Source: Hansfordia pulvinata (lineage: Eukaryota; Ascomycota; Sordariomycetes; Xylariales). Taken from it: 64,000 nt of DNA. Location of the stretch: contig BJKQ01000002.1 of the NCBI GenBank assembly GCA_006538405.1, positions 1,736,001 to 1,800,000 on the forward strand, written 5' to 3'. The notes beneath the pieces are model-generated. The model ran no database searches. It saw only the letters and a program-made list of their open reading frames with translations, and had not been told where the DNA came from. The translations under genes and the position numbers were made by a program. Below, piece by piece: positions 22,767 through 35,146 of this stretch (the stretch's first letter is position 1; the number at the start of each line of letters is the position of its first letter).

Positions 22767-25700
22767 CTGCGCTGCGTGCGGAACGGTTGCGTGGTTCAGG
22801 GGCTTTGGGGAAGATGTAATCTAATGATGAGAGGGGTGGCCGAGTCCGAGAGAGACCGAGAGTGGGAAAGGAGTGGCGGGGATTGGATTGCAGCATTTCC
22901 ACGGGCGTTTCCTGCATAAAGCTCTGTTTAGAGCACGGACTGGCAAGAGCATCGCCGAGGCGTCTTGTTTTGGTTTTGATTCTACTTTTCTAATATTTCG
23001 TTCTTTTCCCGCCTCGCTCTCCCCGGGCCGCTGTTGTTACCATCGTGGCCCGCCCGCGGGTGTTGAGGGGTATCGTTACAAGTTTTGCATGGCCTGGCCT
23101 GTAGAGGAAGGGAAAAGGGGTTGGGAGTTAGTTGCATGCTTAAGTTTTGAAAAGACAACTTCCCACCTTCGAAGCACTTTCAACTACACTCCTCTTGCGC
23201 TTGAAGCCTTCTTCACCACAACCTCGTCCCGCGCTGTGCAGAGACAACCTGCAGTTGCTTCTTCCGTGATCGGTCGTCGCAGGGGTACCCGTTCGTTATG
23301 AGATAAACGCCGCTGCCTCTCGCCTGCGCGACGCTCGCGACGTGGCTCGCTCCTGAGATCAGCGTCTTATCAATCTTGCGACGTTCTACTTTGACGAGCT
23401 CCCTTCCCCTACGATCCCCGGCGGCCTGCCATGTAACCGGAACGCGTCGCGTTGCGAACGAAATCCAACGTAACATTGGGGCCAAGGCGAGATCACGGGC
23501 GCCTGCCCGGCGGCGTCAACTGGATCACGTTGGCACTGTCTTATGTGACTTGATCCCTCTTTCTTCATGTAGCAGAGTGAGAGCCCACGTTGCCTTGGTC
23601 TCGCTCGCTGACGGGCAGTCAGGTTCACCCTCCACCCCCTCGTCCCCTTTTCTGGTCGCTGATTGGAAGGTTGACCCGGTACACAAACTCTACAGCAAGT
23701 AGCAAGGCAAGGTGAAGAGAGAGAGAGAAAGAGAGAGAGGATAAATGAGAATAGAATAGGGCCTTTGTTCGGCTCCGAGCGAGACGTCATGTGTCAGCCA
23801 ACGACAACTATAATGGAGGCCAGCTGGTTCGTGGCAATGGCGGGCAGTGGTAACGGTGGATGGCCGGCCGGTGAGACGGGCAATGCGAGGCAGAGAGCGA
23901 GCCGGTCGCACGGTGACACCACCACCGCCGCCGCCCCCCTTCCTTTCCTCGGTCGTCTTTGACGCTGAGCTGCACGAGGTTATCGGGGCTCACGAGGCCT
24001 GGCGCCGACATCCACCGTCTGCCGTAACGTGTCATGCCACCGGCGGTGTCTGCTGCTTGGTCAGGACGCGCGGCGTGTGCGAGCCGGAGTCCTGGCCGTT
24101 TCTGAACGTTTCTTCTGGCTCGTTGCCTAGCTCGCGCGTACGAGCGTGTCTCCTCGAAGCGAAGTTCCCCGTATGCTTGCGATGGGGAGGAGGGAGGCGG
24201 TAGGCGGCAGCCGTTGACGAAACTTGAAGCGGTGTCATGGCTGGCCGATAATTAGAGAGGAGCATGCATCCCACGTCGCACGTTGTTGGTCGCGCCAGTC
24301 TGCTTGTGAGACCCCGCTGGTCGTGCACTATGGCCTGAGTTTGTTATGTGAGAAGGACGAGGGTGGGAGAAGAAGGGGAAACCCTGGTTTCCGACGCATC
24401 TCACCTCGACATGTGCCTCGAGCTATGTATTGCTGCTGCTGCTGCTCCGTGCGGCCTCGCTCGAGATATTACTTGAAAGAATGACCATTGGGACGGCGGG
24501 TTGACGAGGTGTTTCCCGTGACCTGCACCACTGTCCACATCCCCCGCAATGCTCTCATCAGGGGGGGGGCTGATGTGGCCGGGACCTCGTTTCTGGGGCG
24601 CAGGCTCTTGACAGCCCATTAGCAAGCGCTAGGAAGACCTTCCCACACGCAGTACAAACACGTGCATCCAGCATCGGGCCTGCAGGCCGCAGGCGTTTGG
24701 CGCCGTGGACTTGATGCGATGGGTCACGAGAGGAAGAGATGGGAGATTGGTGGGAGGTCCGGGGTTCGTCAGAATCGGGGCAAGGCCCAGGCCGGCGGCG
24801 AGGACAACAGGGCACTGCAGGTGCAGGCAAACAGCCATGGCGCATGAGGGCGGAGGAGGTGCGGAGAAGCCGGGGTCGGTGCGGGCCGTCAAGCTCGAGT
24901 TCGAGTTCGAGTTGAGCGGGACGCGGCCCTGTTTGCTGGAGGGGAGGAGGTTCCTCATCGGTCGGTCTTTTCCAGGGCTACTCCGTTGAGTTTTTCACTT
25001 TTCATCTCCCCCGAGCTGCCAATAACATGTGGGGTGCCAGAACTTCTCATCTCGGACCAGAACTGAGCTGCGATGTCGAAGGGGGGGGGGGGGGGGGGGT
25101 GAGCTGGTGTCTGCAGAGCTTTTGTAAGACAAGATCGTGTTGCTGGACGCAAGGTCTTACTGGGCATATATAAAAGCAGCGTCTGATATTCTTGAATTTT
25201 GGCGGAACCCACTTGTGCTTGTCCGTGTACCTTTCACCCGTTCGTCATGCATTGGAAGTGGTCGCTGGAGGAGACGCGAAGAGTCGAGAGATCCGGAATC
25301 AGCATGCTTCACCATCTTGAAGCAGCCGCTTTGCAGACTTGTGGATCATCATCGTGGCTGAACGTCAGCTTGACGAGGGCCATTTGCAGGTGCGGTAGAC
25401 ACGGGGAAAGGCGCAAATGCGGGATTAGAAAAAGATCCGGATGGCTGGCCGGGGGGTTGAGATTACTCGTAGTGTCGTGCTCCGTCGATATTGGGGATTG
25501 GGATCGTGCGGTTGGTTGTCGCGGCAAGTGACCATCAGTGCAGGCAGAGCCGGCGGCTATATCGACCGGCTCTAGCCATTATGGTGTGTAGACTATTATC
25601 CCTCTTTTGGAAACGCTCGCAGTGCTACTCGTGACTGCCAACGTCGCCGTTCTCCGAGCACCGTAGATCCGGGCTATGGCCGGAGGTGTAGCGCCACAAG

Positions 25701-28194
25701 TACGGATACTTGAATCCAGGCGGAATCCCCCCATCTGCTTTCAGTACAGATACGGGGAGAGGCGGGGGGTCCGGCCCCACAGTGCTTCGCCCGCCTTGCA
25801 TTGCAGCACGTCCCCCACATCGGAAAGAACGACCAACACGGGCGAGGGGCAGGCACGTTCTGATCAGGCGAGCCAGCCGTGCCCAGTTACGCCAGTGCAC
25901 GTCGCGCGTATTCACGTTGGGACTGTCACGATCCTCCCCCACCTATTCCCCTCCAAACTCACCCATCGGCCCTGACCCCGTCACCACCACCACCAAGACT
26001 AGTCATTTTCGCCAAGTTGCCGTAGGAGTCAAGCGAGGGGGCAGTGATCTTTCCAGAAACCACCAGGCTTTACCTCGATGCTTCCACCCTCCTCTTGTTT
26101 GATGCAAGCGACTTCACCGTCCAGGGCCGATTCGACCTGGGCCATGCTCGTGCTCAAGTCGCCACCCTCGTCCAACTTCGTGTCAGCAAGCCTCATCAGG
26201 TCAATCCCATGTATTCGCACCCAGCGATTCTCCGGGGAAACAATGCCAACTCACAGGCGCGGCTTCCCGGCGACTCGTGACAGACTCCCGCCTCATGAAT
26301 GTGGCATGCTGACAAGCACCGGCGTACAAGGGGTCCTCTCGAGTGCTACTTGTGCACTTTTCGGCCCGATCTCCTCTTCGCCATGAGGCCCTGTGCTACT
26401 CGCCTCCGTATGTGTGCCAAGATAGTGGCCTGTCAAGACGGCCTGTCAGCACCACGAATCAAGGCGTCCATGTGCTTCGCAACCTCACTCGTTTACCTGT
26501 GCGCCCATTCTCGACCTCGTACCCCCAGAGATGTCAACACGGCAGGCTTGCGGATACGGCTCCATCTCACGGCCCGCAGGTGGCATAAGCTACTGGCCCT
26601 GACGGCCGATCCCGACAGACATCAGACTCGCCTCGCGCCGCCAACATGGATGGCATGGCGAGCAGAGACGAATAGACGACCCGCGACATGTAACCATCCC
26701 AAGCTTCACCTCTCCCGCAATTGCGCAACATAGCCACCAGCGTTGTCCGTGTCAGAGGATCAGCAAAGCCATGTCTTGTTGTGCTGGCCGCCTCGGGCAG
26801 ATCTCGGTCTTTCATTTCGACGCGTCTTCCATGCGGCCTTGCCACCACACAACCGCCACCACCTGACCCCTAGCTCGGCACCACACAAGCACCACACGGG
26901 CGGCCAGCCGCAAGTAAGCAAGCGACCGACCAGCCGGCCGGGCAGCGCCGACGGTCATCCGCAGCCTGGCCCCGCGAACCGCTGCGCGAACGTGCCAACC
27001 CCCAGCCTCCAGCAACGCCTGCAGCAGCACCATCCCTGTCGCCTCGGGGGCCGGGGCCCTAGAGGTACGAGTGTCCCGGACTGCATGGCTGCGGAGAACG
27101 GAGTACGGTAAGGTCTGCGAGCAGTAGTCACCCAGGGTGCCAGGCCACCCAGGGAGCCGATGCCCATGGAGATCCACTTGTTGTGAGGGCCCAGTCGGCC
27201 TGCCTGCACTCGCGAGCCTTGCTATTAGCTGAACTGGACTCGACTCGACTCTAGAACCCGCTCGCTGTGCAAGACCCCATCAGCTTCTTTTTAGCGCCAG
27301 AGCCAAAGCCGACTCGAGCCTGGTATCGTATCCACGACCGTACTCGGGGCCCTTTCCCGCAGCAGTTCCGCACTTCTGATGAACCGGGCAAGACGTCGTC
27401 AAGGAGACCGTCACGGTCGTCCCTTTCTATCCGAGTCGGGCAGTCCTGTGCGAATAGAAATCCAGGTAAAAAGTCATGACCTCCGATCCCTGCCGACTGT
27501 CGTACTGCACGAGCCGGCTTACTCACACTTGAGCCAGCTCCTCTCTTGCTTCACCTTGTACCGGCCCTCTCCACGCACGCCAGAAACCGACTGTACGTGT
27601 GCCACCTCACCCCTACCGACTACGAGTACCATGACCGATGACGAGCCCGTACGAGTATCCGTAGTTGATTCATGTCCAGGGTTGTTGTCTCTTTCGACAC
27701 AGGGATCGCGCTAATTCAACAGTCCTACCCACACATCCAGGTTAGCTTACCCCACAATCCTTCTCCTCTGGCCCGGATGGCTCGCCGCAACCTTCGCGTT
27801 CGTTCGGGTGTAAAGGAGTCGACCTCGGGGGGAGTGCATTTCGATTTTCGAAGCTCCCCTTTCTCCCTTCTCTGCGAATGGCTCCTTTGACCATTGCCCA
27901 TAGCATACGAGCGCGTTGCATCTCGAATGACTGACAGTACCCAGACAATCTTCACGCAGCCAATGCCATAGCTGGCTCTCGACTCCTCATGTAATGCGCG
28001 CGCAATCTCGTCCTTCGGCGACGTGCTCCTTCGGCCCTGGACCGACGCAGGTCGATCTCCTAACTACCCGCTTGGCGTACTGATATCTCGACATCGGTCA
28101 GCACACGGCCTCTAAGCGATTGTGAAGCTTGACGCAGGCCTTGCCTTGATGGTCGCCATTCTCTCATTGCTGGAGTCAATCCACTTTGGCAAGC
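22767..28194. other. 5.4-kb gene-poor spacer
   Basis: I found no conserved coding sequence on either strand. It contains a G19 run at 25081-25099, a purine-rich GA stretch at about 23715-23740, a GCTGCT run near 24431-24446, and a threefold CGAGTT repeat at about 24896-24914. TACGAGTA-type motifs cluster around 27630-27660. The right end should hold the Zn-cluster regulator promoter. Short lineage-specific genes or non-coding RNAs cannot be excluded. Confidence 0.5.
25081..25099. repeat. G19 homopolymer
   Basis: Nineteen consecutive G in an intergenic region. Its length is likely to vary between strains or to be miscalled. Confidence 0.9.
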
Positions 28195-31100
28195 ATGTCT
28201 GCCAGCGTTGTCGCCTCAGGTAACCGGGAGCTGTCGGTTTCTTCGGGCCACGCCTCCGAGAGTAATCGAGCTCCAGCAGAAACCGCCACAGATCTCAACG
28301 GCCTCTCTCTCAACTCTAACCACGAAGGCTTCTCCGTGGCCTCGGAGGCGCATGCCATGATGGTTCCTTCACCGCTTGGCGACCTCGACTTGGCTTCGCT
28401 GCAGAACCCTTCGGACGGCGCCCCAACGGCCGATATCGAGGGTGAGGATGGAGACAGAGACATGTTTTCCGCGCCTTTTCTCCCTGCTGACGGAACAAAA
28501 GACTCGCTAGCCCCGGACACGGACCTTGTAGGCGTGACGACTAGCGGCGCTTTCCAGTTTGACGGGCAGGAAAAAGCCCGGTCGGAAGAGGGTGGCAGTG
28601 ACTTGGCAACGACGCAAGGAAACACGCTGGAGGACAACATGTCGGATGATTTCGGACTCTCCGCCAGTGCCCCAGGCGACAGGACAGATCTTGGAGTCAA
28701 GCCAAAAGACAACAAGTCAGGCGCGGTGCCCGCTTGGAGCGAGTTGAAGACCAAGGCCGGCAAGGAAAGAAAGAGGCTACCTCTGGCATGCATTGCCTGT
28801 CGAAGGAAGAAAATCCGATGCTCTGGTGAGAAGCCTGCGTGCAAACACTGCCTTCGGTCTCGAATCCCCTGTGTTTACAAGGTCACGACCCGAAAAGCGG
28901 CGCCGCGAACAGACTACATGGCAATGCTGGACAAGAGACTGAAGAGAATGGAAGATCGGATCATCAAGATTGTGCCCAAGAACGAACAGGACCCCGCAGC
29001 CGCCAATGTCGTCCGGGCCGTGGTGAAACCGTCCCTGCCAGGCGCGTTGTCTACTGGCAAAGCCGCGGGGAGGAAACGGAATGCCGAGGCAGCGTTCGGC
29101 GCCGACCTTGATAACTGGGCCAGGACGACAAGGAACAAGCAAGACGACACGGAGAAGCACTCGTCGCTGCTACAGGCTCAAGAGGCGGAAGAAAGCAAGC
29201 TTCTGACAGAAGGCGCCGATGCTTTGCCCCGAAAGATATCCAAGAACATCTCGCCGACACCTTCTTCGACTACGTTTACGGACAGGCCTACCACATTCTT
29301 CACAAGCCAAGCTACATGAGAAAACTCAAGTAAGTACGTCCGCATCGCATCGATCACGCTTCATCATGCTGACTCGCATTTGACAGGGCTGGCACTCTTC
29401 CCCCTGTCCTGATCCTCTCCGTCTGCGCAGTCTCGGCGCGCTTTTCCACACATCCCAGGTTCGGTTCCACGCCCAATTACCTCCGTGGGGAGGAGTGGGC
29501 CTATCACGCGCGGGAAATCGTCATCAAGCGTTATGAGTGGCCTAACATCACCATCATGACCTGCGCATTGCTCCTCGGCCTGCACGAGTTTGGCACCTGC
29601 CATGGCGGGCGCAGCTGGGCGTTTGGCGGCATTGCCATCCGCATGTCAGCCGCACTACAGCTACACGTCGACCTGGAGCACGACTCGCGGGGCTCTTCGG
29701 GCTCGTCGCCGCCTTCGAAGCTCAGCTTCATCGATCGCGAAATTCGACGTCGGGCGATGTGGGCTTGTTTCGTAATGGATCGTTTCAACTCCTCGGGCGT
29801 GGACCGGCCTATGTTTGTCAGAGAGGACAAGCTCAAGATTCAGCTACCGATCAAGGAAAAGCTGTTCCAGCTCGACATGCCTGGATCGACCGAAGATCTG
29901 GAGGGGCGCGTCCCACACCCGCCAGCCCCGGACGAAGCCGATTCATTCAAGGCTCAAGATAACATGGGCGTCGCCGCCTACATGGTCCGAGCCATCGCCC
30001 TCTGGGGCCGCATCATCAACTACCTTAACCAGGGCGGCAAGGACGACGACCCCCATCCCATGTGGGATGATAAATCCGAGTACGCACGCCTTCTCACCCA
30101 GGCTGAAAGCTTCCACGACGACCTACCAGATGGCCTGAAGTACACCGCTGAGAATCTGCACCTTCACCACACGGAGAAGATGGCCAATCAATTCCTTTTT
30201 CTGCACGTGACCACGCAGCAGAACGTACTCTTCATGAATCGTTTCGCACGTTCATCGTCACCTTCCTCTGCTTCCCCCTCTCCGCCGTCCTCAACCCCTT
30301 CCGCTGCTTCAGCATCTCGAGATACATCGCAGCAGCACACGCCCGAGGACTTTGCGACTCGAGCTGGAGCAAAAGCGTTCGCGGCAGCGAACCGAATCTC
30401 GGAGCTGCTGCGGGACGCAGAGCAGCATCTCATCTCTGCTCCGTTCGTAGGCTACTGTGCCTTCCTGTCGGCCACGGTGCACATTTTCGGCGTCTTCTCG
30501 GGGAGCGCCGCTGTCGAGGGCGTCGCCAAGCGCAATCTGGCGACCAACATCCGCTTTCTCGCAAAGATGAAGAGGTACTGGGGGATGTTCCACTTTATGG
30601 CCGAGAACTTGCGCGAGCAGTACCGCACATGCGCCGACGCTGCGCGCCTCGGCCACAGTGCCGACGGCAGCACTAACGGCAGTAATCACGGCGCCGACGG
30701 CACCAGGAGCACCAATGGCGGCACTATCAACCATCCGCCCCCTGCCGATGCCACTTCGCCCGTATTCCAGTACGGCGACTGGTTTGACCAATACCCACAT
30801 GGAGTGTCACCGACAGCCGACAGCCACGACCCCGTGACGGGCAAGCGTCACGAGCCAGCTGTAGGCGATGACGCTGTTCTCGAGCAGAAGCCCGAATTAC
30901 ACACAGTGGACGAGTTCTTAACGCAGCTTTCACCGCAGAGCAACGAGGGCGGCAGAGACTCCAGCGGGGGGGCAGCGCGGCCCACCAAGCGCAAATCGAT
31001 AGCGAAGAAAGGCGGGAACGGGGGCGGGACCGTGAATAACCAGTCAACCGCCGGCGGCAACAATAAGACGCACCACCTTGAGCCCTTGCTCACGGAATTT

Positions 31101-31940
31101 AATGAGCCCGGCATGGTGGGCCAGATCCAGCAGCGCCAACAACAACAACAACAACACCAACACCAACAGCGACGCAACAGTATGGCACGAATGGGCGTGC
31201 GGCCAGGGCCGTTCCATCAACTGCACGGGCGGACGGCAACACATCCGGGCATCGAGGGTGCTACCTACACGGCGCTGTCGCCCATCAGCCCTGTGGCGAT
31301 GAACGGCAACCACCACCCCCAATCCCATCCTCACCACCAGGCCTTCTCACCTGGCCCTCAACATCACCACCAGCCACATCACCAACAGAGCCACCACCGC
31401 CGCCACCCATCCGCGTCCATCTTCACCAACGACGGTGCTGAAATCCTCTCTTCGCTGGGCGGCGGGGGCAGCGCTGCCATGTCCATGCCCGCCGGTGGTG
31501 CCATGCCTCAGCTGGACCGGCAGCTCGTCTTCAACGCGTACGGCGGGCTTGACCCCACGACTCTGGGCACCAGTGACTGGGACGCGCTGGCGGGCACTGC
31601 CACGTCAGGCCACGGTCAAAACGGTGATCGTAGCGGTGGCGGCACGGGCAACGACGACGACAACGGCAGTCTTGACAGCATCCTGGGTGCATTCTCAGCC
31701 GAGCCCTCATCGGCTTGGTTCATGCCCTTCAACATGGAGCCTCCCGAGATTGGCGGGCATGATTATGGTCTGGGCGGGGCTGGGATGGCTTCGTCTGGAA
31801 GCGGCGTGGGCATGGGCATGGGAGTCGGCGCCGGCAATACGGTGGGCGGCGGTATGGGCCCGCTTAGCGGCCTGTTCAGCCCCAGCCTGCAAACGCCTGG
31901 TGGCGGCGGCGGACTGGGGTTGCGTCGAGGGGGACACTGA
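28195..31940 (+). CDS. Zn(II)2Cys6 transcription regulator with fungal-specific middle domain, frameshifted
   Basis: The first ATG is at 28195. Exon 1 runs to 29329, then a 57-bp GT-AG intron (29330-29386, branch CTGAC), then exon 2 to 31940. The binuclear zinc cluster ACIACRRKKIRC...CKHCLRSRIPC uses Cys199, 202, 209, 216, 219 and 226 with exact C-x2-C-x6-C-x6-C-x2-C-x6-C spacing. A coiled linker (MLDKRLKRMEDRI) follows. The middle homology region carries FGGIAIRMSAALQLH and EIRRRAMWACFVMDRF. The C-terminus is Gln/His-rich (31129-31170 and 31310-31400) and Gly/Met-rich. Exon 1 as given stops early: the frame of LTEGADALP must shift at CCCC 29227-29230 to reach DIQEHLADTFFDYVYG. One extra C restores it, giving about 1229 residues. 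Target genes are unknown. The zinc cluster is not like XlnR or Gal4. Confidence 0.85.
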
Positions 31941-32742
31941 GAGGGAGACTCCTTGATGGCATAACAGAGCACGCTGCCTTGATCACTGCGGCATTGGCTA
32001 TCGTACTCTCGTGTCGTTATCTTTGATTCTCTTATTTTTCAGCGTCGGCGTCGGGGGATCCATTGGACACAAAATTCCTGTCCACTCTTGATCCCCAATC
32101 CAGTTCCTCATGGCTGGGGTTGGGGCATGAGATTTGGTAAACAAAAATCGAGACACCCAACGATTCTACTGGGCCAATTCGAATTATACTCTGGTGACTA
32201 CCCACTTGGCTGCTAGTTACGTCGGAGAGGCCCGCAAGCGTCTTGTCTGTACTGGTCTTGCTCGGAAATCTCAGGCTTGTGACTTGGTCGACTGCGTCAT
32301 ATGTGCCGTCTGAGCAAAGGCCCGGCTATTGCTTAAGCCAGACGCGTAAGCCGGTACGGTTTTTTTTTTTTTTTTTGGGTTGGGGGGGGGGGGGGGGGGG
32401 TGGCGAGGCCGCGACGACTCTTCCAGAGCCAATCTAAAAAACGCTGGTAATGTTCGGGTATGGCTGTCGAAATCTCAGCATCTAACGAATAATCTTGTTC
32501 TCGAATGAAGCCGGCTCATTCACGACTCGACTCGACCCATCTCAGATACTACAACAAAATGACAAGCTTTTGCGATCATTCATTACTAGATAGAACACAG
32601 AAGAAACCAGAAAGAGGGGGTTTTCCAAATATCCGAAACTCCCTGCCCATGATGTCCGTCCGAGCCGACTCTCTCCTCGGCGCTGTTCTGACAGATCTAT
32701 CCTTGCGGTCCAGAGTTTTATCGACTCGCTCGCAAGGGATTT
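31941..32742. other. Spacer between convergent genes, with T17 and G19 runs
   Basis: Lies between the 3' ends of the Zn-cluster regulator and the glycyl-tRNA synthetase gene. T17 at 32360-32376 is followed, after gggtt, by G19 at 32382-32400. Nothing coding recognised. Confidence 0.5.
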
Positions 32743-35146
32743 CTACCTAATCTCGAGCTCCTGGCCCTCGAAAGCAGGAAGCTCGGCCTGGATGTCGGCC
32801 CACGTCTTGGATCCGTCGACCAGTGATTGGATCGCTGCGACGATGCGGGACTCGTCGGCACGGACCTGCTTGGTCGAGTCACGGTCGCGCAGGGTCAGGG
32901 TGTTATCCTTGACGGTCTGGAAGTCGATAGTGATGCCGAGGGGAGTGCCGAGCTCGTCATTGCGGCTGTAGCGCTTGCCAATGCTTGCAGAAGAGTCGTC
33001 GATGCGGCTGGAGACACCGACACGGCGCAGCTGGCGCGAGACCCGCTGAGCAACAGGTCTGAACTGTTCCTGGGAAGACAGAGGAACGATCAGAACCTTG
33101 GTAGGGCCACGGTGGGCGGGAAAGACAGGACCTAGGGTATGTTAGTCAGAGTTTCCAGTTGCACGGGGTCAGGTCGTGCGCAACTTACCGAACGGGCCTC
33201 GTCAGCGCCGTCAGAGCCACGAGTCCAGTAGTTGTGCTCAAGCAGAGCGTATAGTATTCTGCCAATACCAAAAGAGGGCTCAATGACGTTGGGCGTGAAT
33301 TCGCGAACGTTCTCAGTCCTGGTGCGGCGCTCAATGACGAGGAGCTCTTGGGGAATCTCAACCCTGCCCTCACCAACACCGGCCACCTCAAGAGTGATCG
33401 AGCCCTTGTCGGCGAATTCCTTGGCCAAAGCCTCGCGCTGCTCCTGGGTGGTGGCCTCGACGGCAGCTTCGACGGTCTTGCCGTCCTTCTTGAAGTGGGG
33501 ACCAAACTTCTTGCGGTTCAGCTCGACCTCCCACTCGGTGATGACGCGGGGCTCGGCCAGTCTTTGCCGTACAATGAGAGGAGCGCCAGTCTTCTTGGCG
33601 TGGACGCTCAGGTCGTAGGCGCTGCGGTCGGCGCAACCAACACACTCGACCCAGCCGTAGGAGGTCAGCAGCTCGGCATCCCAGCAGTCGGCGGCGTAGT
33701 GGGCCATCTCGTTGGCCATGTGCTGGCGGAAGCGAATCTTGGTCTGGTCGACACCAATCTTCTTGAGGAAGAGGTGGATGCGGGCCAGGAAGTAACCGAG
33801 GGTCTCGTTGTCGACAATGCCCTTCTCGACGGCGGCGCCAATGGTGACCTTCTCGACGTCCGTCTTGCCGGAGAGCTGAGTGTCACGGTTCAGCAGGACC
33901 AATTCAATGTCCTTGACCTCGGTGAAGCGAGGGTGCTTCTTGCCGCCCTGGGGGTCGACAAAGTGCTCAATCTCGGCCATGAGGAACTCGCGGACGCGCA
34001 GCAGACCGGCGCGGGGGGAGATCTCGTTACGATAAGACTTGCCAATGGAGGCCGAGGCAAAGGGCATCTGCTGCTGGTTGAACTCGAGCAACTTGGCGAA
34101 GTTGAGGAACTGACCCTGGGCAGTCTCAGGGCGCAGGTAGCCGGGCGAGTTGCTGCTGGGGCCAATGGAGGTCTGGAACATGAGGTTGAAGGCGACGGAG
34201 GCGAGGGCTGGACACCAGTGGCCGGGTTCTTCATCTCGTACTTGACAATGAGCTCGCCGAGCTCGGCGCCGTTGTAGTTGTCGATGCGTGCAAGAATCTC
34301 CTCGTACTCCTTGACGACCTCGTTGGGGAGGGTGACGTTGGGGGTGGCGCCCTTTGTCTTCTTCTTCTTCTTGGGGTCTTCCTTCTCGTCGACAGTCTCG
34401 CCGCGAGCAATCTTGTTGCCCTTGAGGCGGCCCTCGAGGATCTCCTCGACGAAGTGGTCGGCGCGGATGATGTCGCCGTTCTTGGGGTCCTTGCACATCC
34501 AGTCGGCGAACTTGTCGACGTGACCACTGGTCTTGAGGACCTCGTGGGGGGTGAGGACGGAGCAGTCGACCTCGAGCATGTCCTCCTCAAGGACAAAGTG
34601 CTTGCGCCACAGGTCGATGATGTTTGCCTGGAGGGAGCAGCCGGGGGGGCCATAGTCGTAGAGGCCGGCCACGCCGCCGTAGATCTCGTAGGCGGGGGTG
34701 TAGAACATGCGACGGCGCAGCATCGAGTCCATGGTGGCCCGGTCGAGGGGCTGGCCGGTGAGGGTGGTGGCGGCAGCCATGTTGGGATTGGGGGAGGCCT
34801 TTGACTTTTTGATGGTGTTGCGGTCGAAGGCGTGGTGTCGTGGCGAGGTGGTGAAGGGACGCGCCGGGGAGGAAGAAAAAGCAGGCGAGAGAGAGGAGGG
34901 GAGGGGGGAGGGGGAGGGGCAATAGCTGGAGCTGCTGCAGGTGGCGGGGACTAGTAGGGCTGGCCGGGGCAGGTGGGTTGTTGGTACCGGTGCTGCTGCT
35001 GCTGCTGCTGCTTGGGCGCGGCTGTGGAGGCGGCGGGTGGTGAGAGACGGACCATACAAGCCGGAACGGGAGGTGAAGCTATGACGGGGACACAGACGAG
35101 CAGCGGACGAGGCCGAAGCCGACGACAGTGTGCGCGACAAATGCAT
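32743..35146 (-). CDS. GRS1: Glycyl-tRNA synthetase, cytosolic and mitochondrial starts, two frameshifts
   Basis: Class II enzyme that charges tRNA-Gly. Exons 35146-33189 and 33131-32743, with a 57-bp intron carrying CTGACTAAC and TAG. The ATG at 34780 gives the cytosolic form (MAAATTLTGQPLDRATMDS, about 660 residues). The in-frame ATG at 35146 adds 122 Arg/Ser/Ala-rich residues (MHLSRTLSSASASSAARLCP...) that read as a mitochondrial presequence. Motifs present: RRRMFYTPAYEIYGGVAGLY, YRNEISPRAGLLRVREF (motif 2), VIEPSFGIGRILYALLEH (motif 3), then the anticodon-binding domain (TKVLIVPLSSQ...YSRNDELGTPLGITID). The frame breaks twice: between NPATGVQPSPP and VAFNLMFQTSIG (at 34197-34198), and in VLSFPPTVA/PTKVLIVP (33104-33106). 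One added G on the + strand at each site restores the frame, and the last exon then becomes 390 nt, in phase. Confidence 0.93.

Noticed and set aside
28195..31940. Identification of the Zn-cluster protein as XlnR
   Set aside because: The zinc cluster (ACIACRRKKIRC...) and the N-terminus do not match XlnR as I know it. Only the general architecture agrees.
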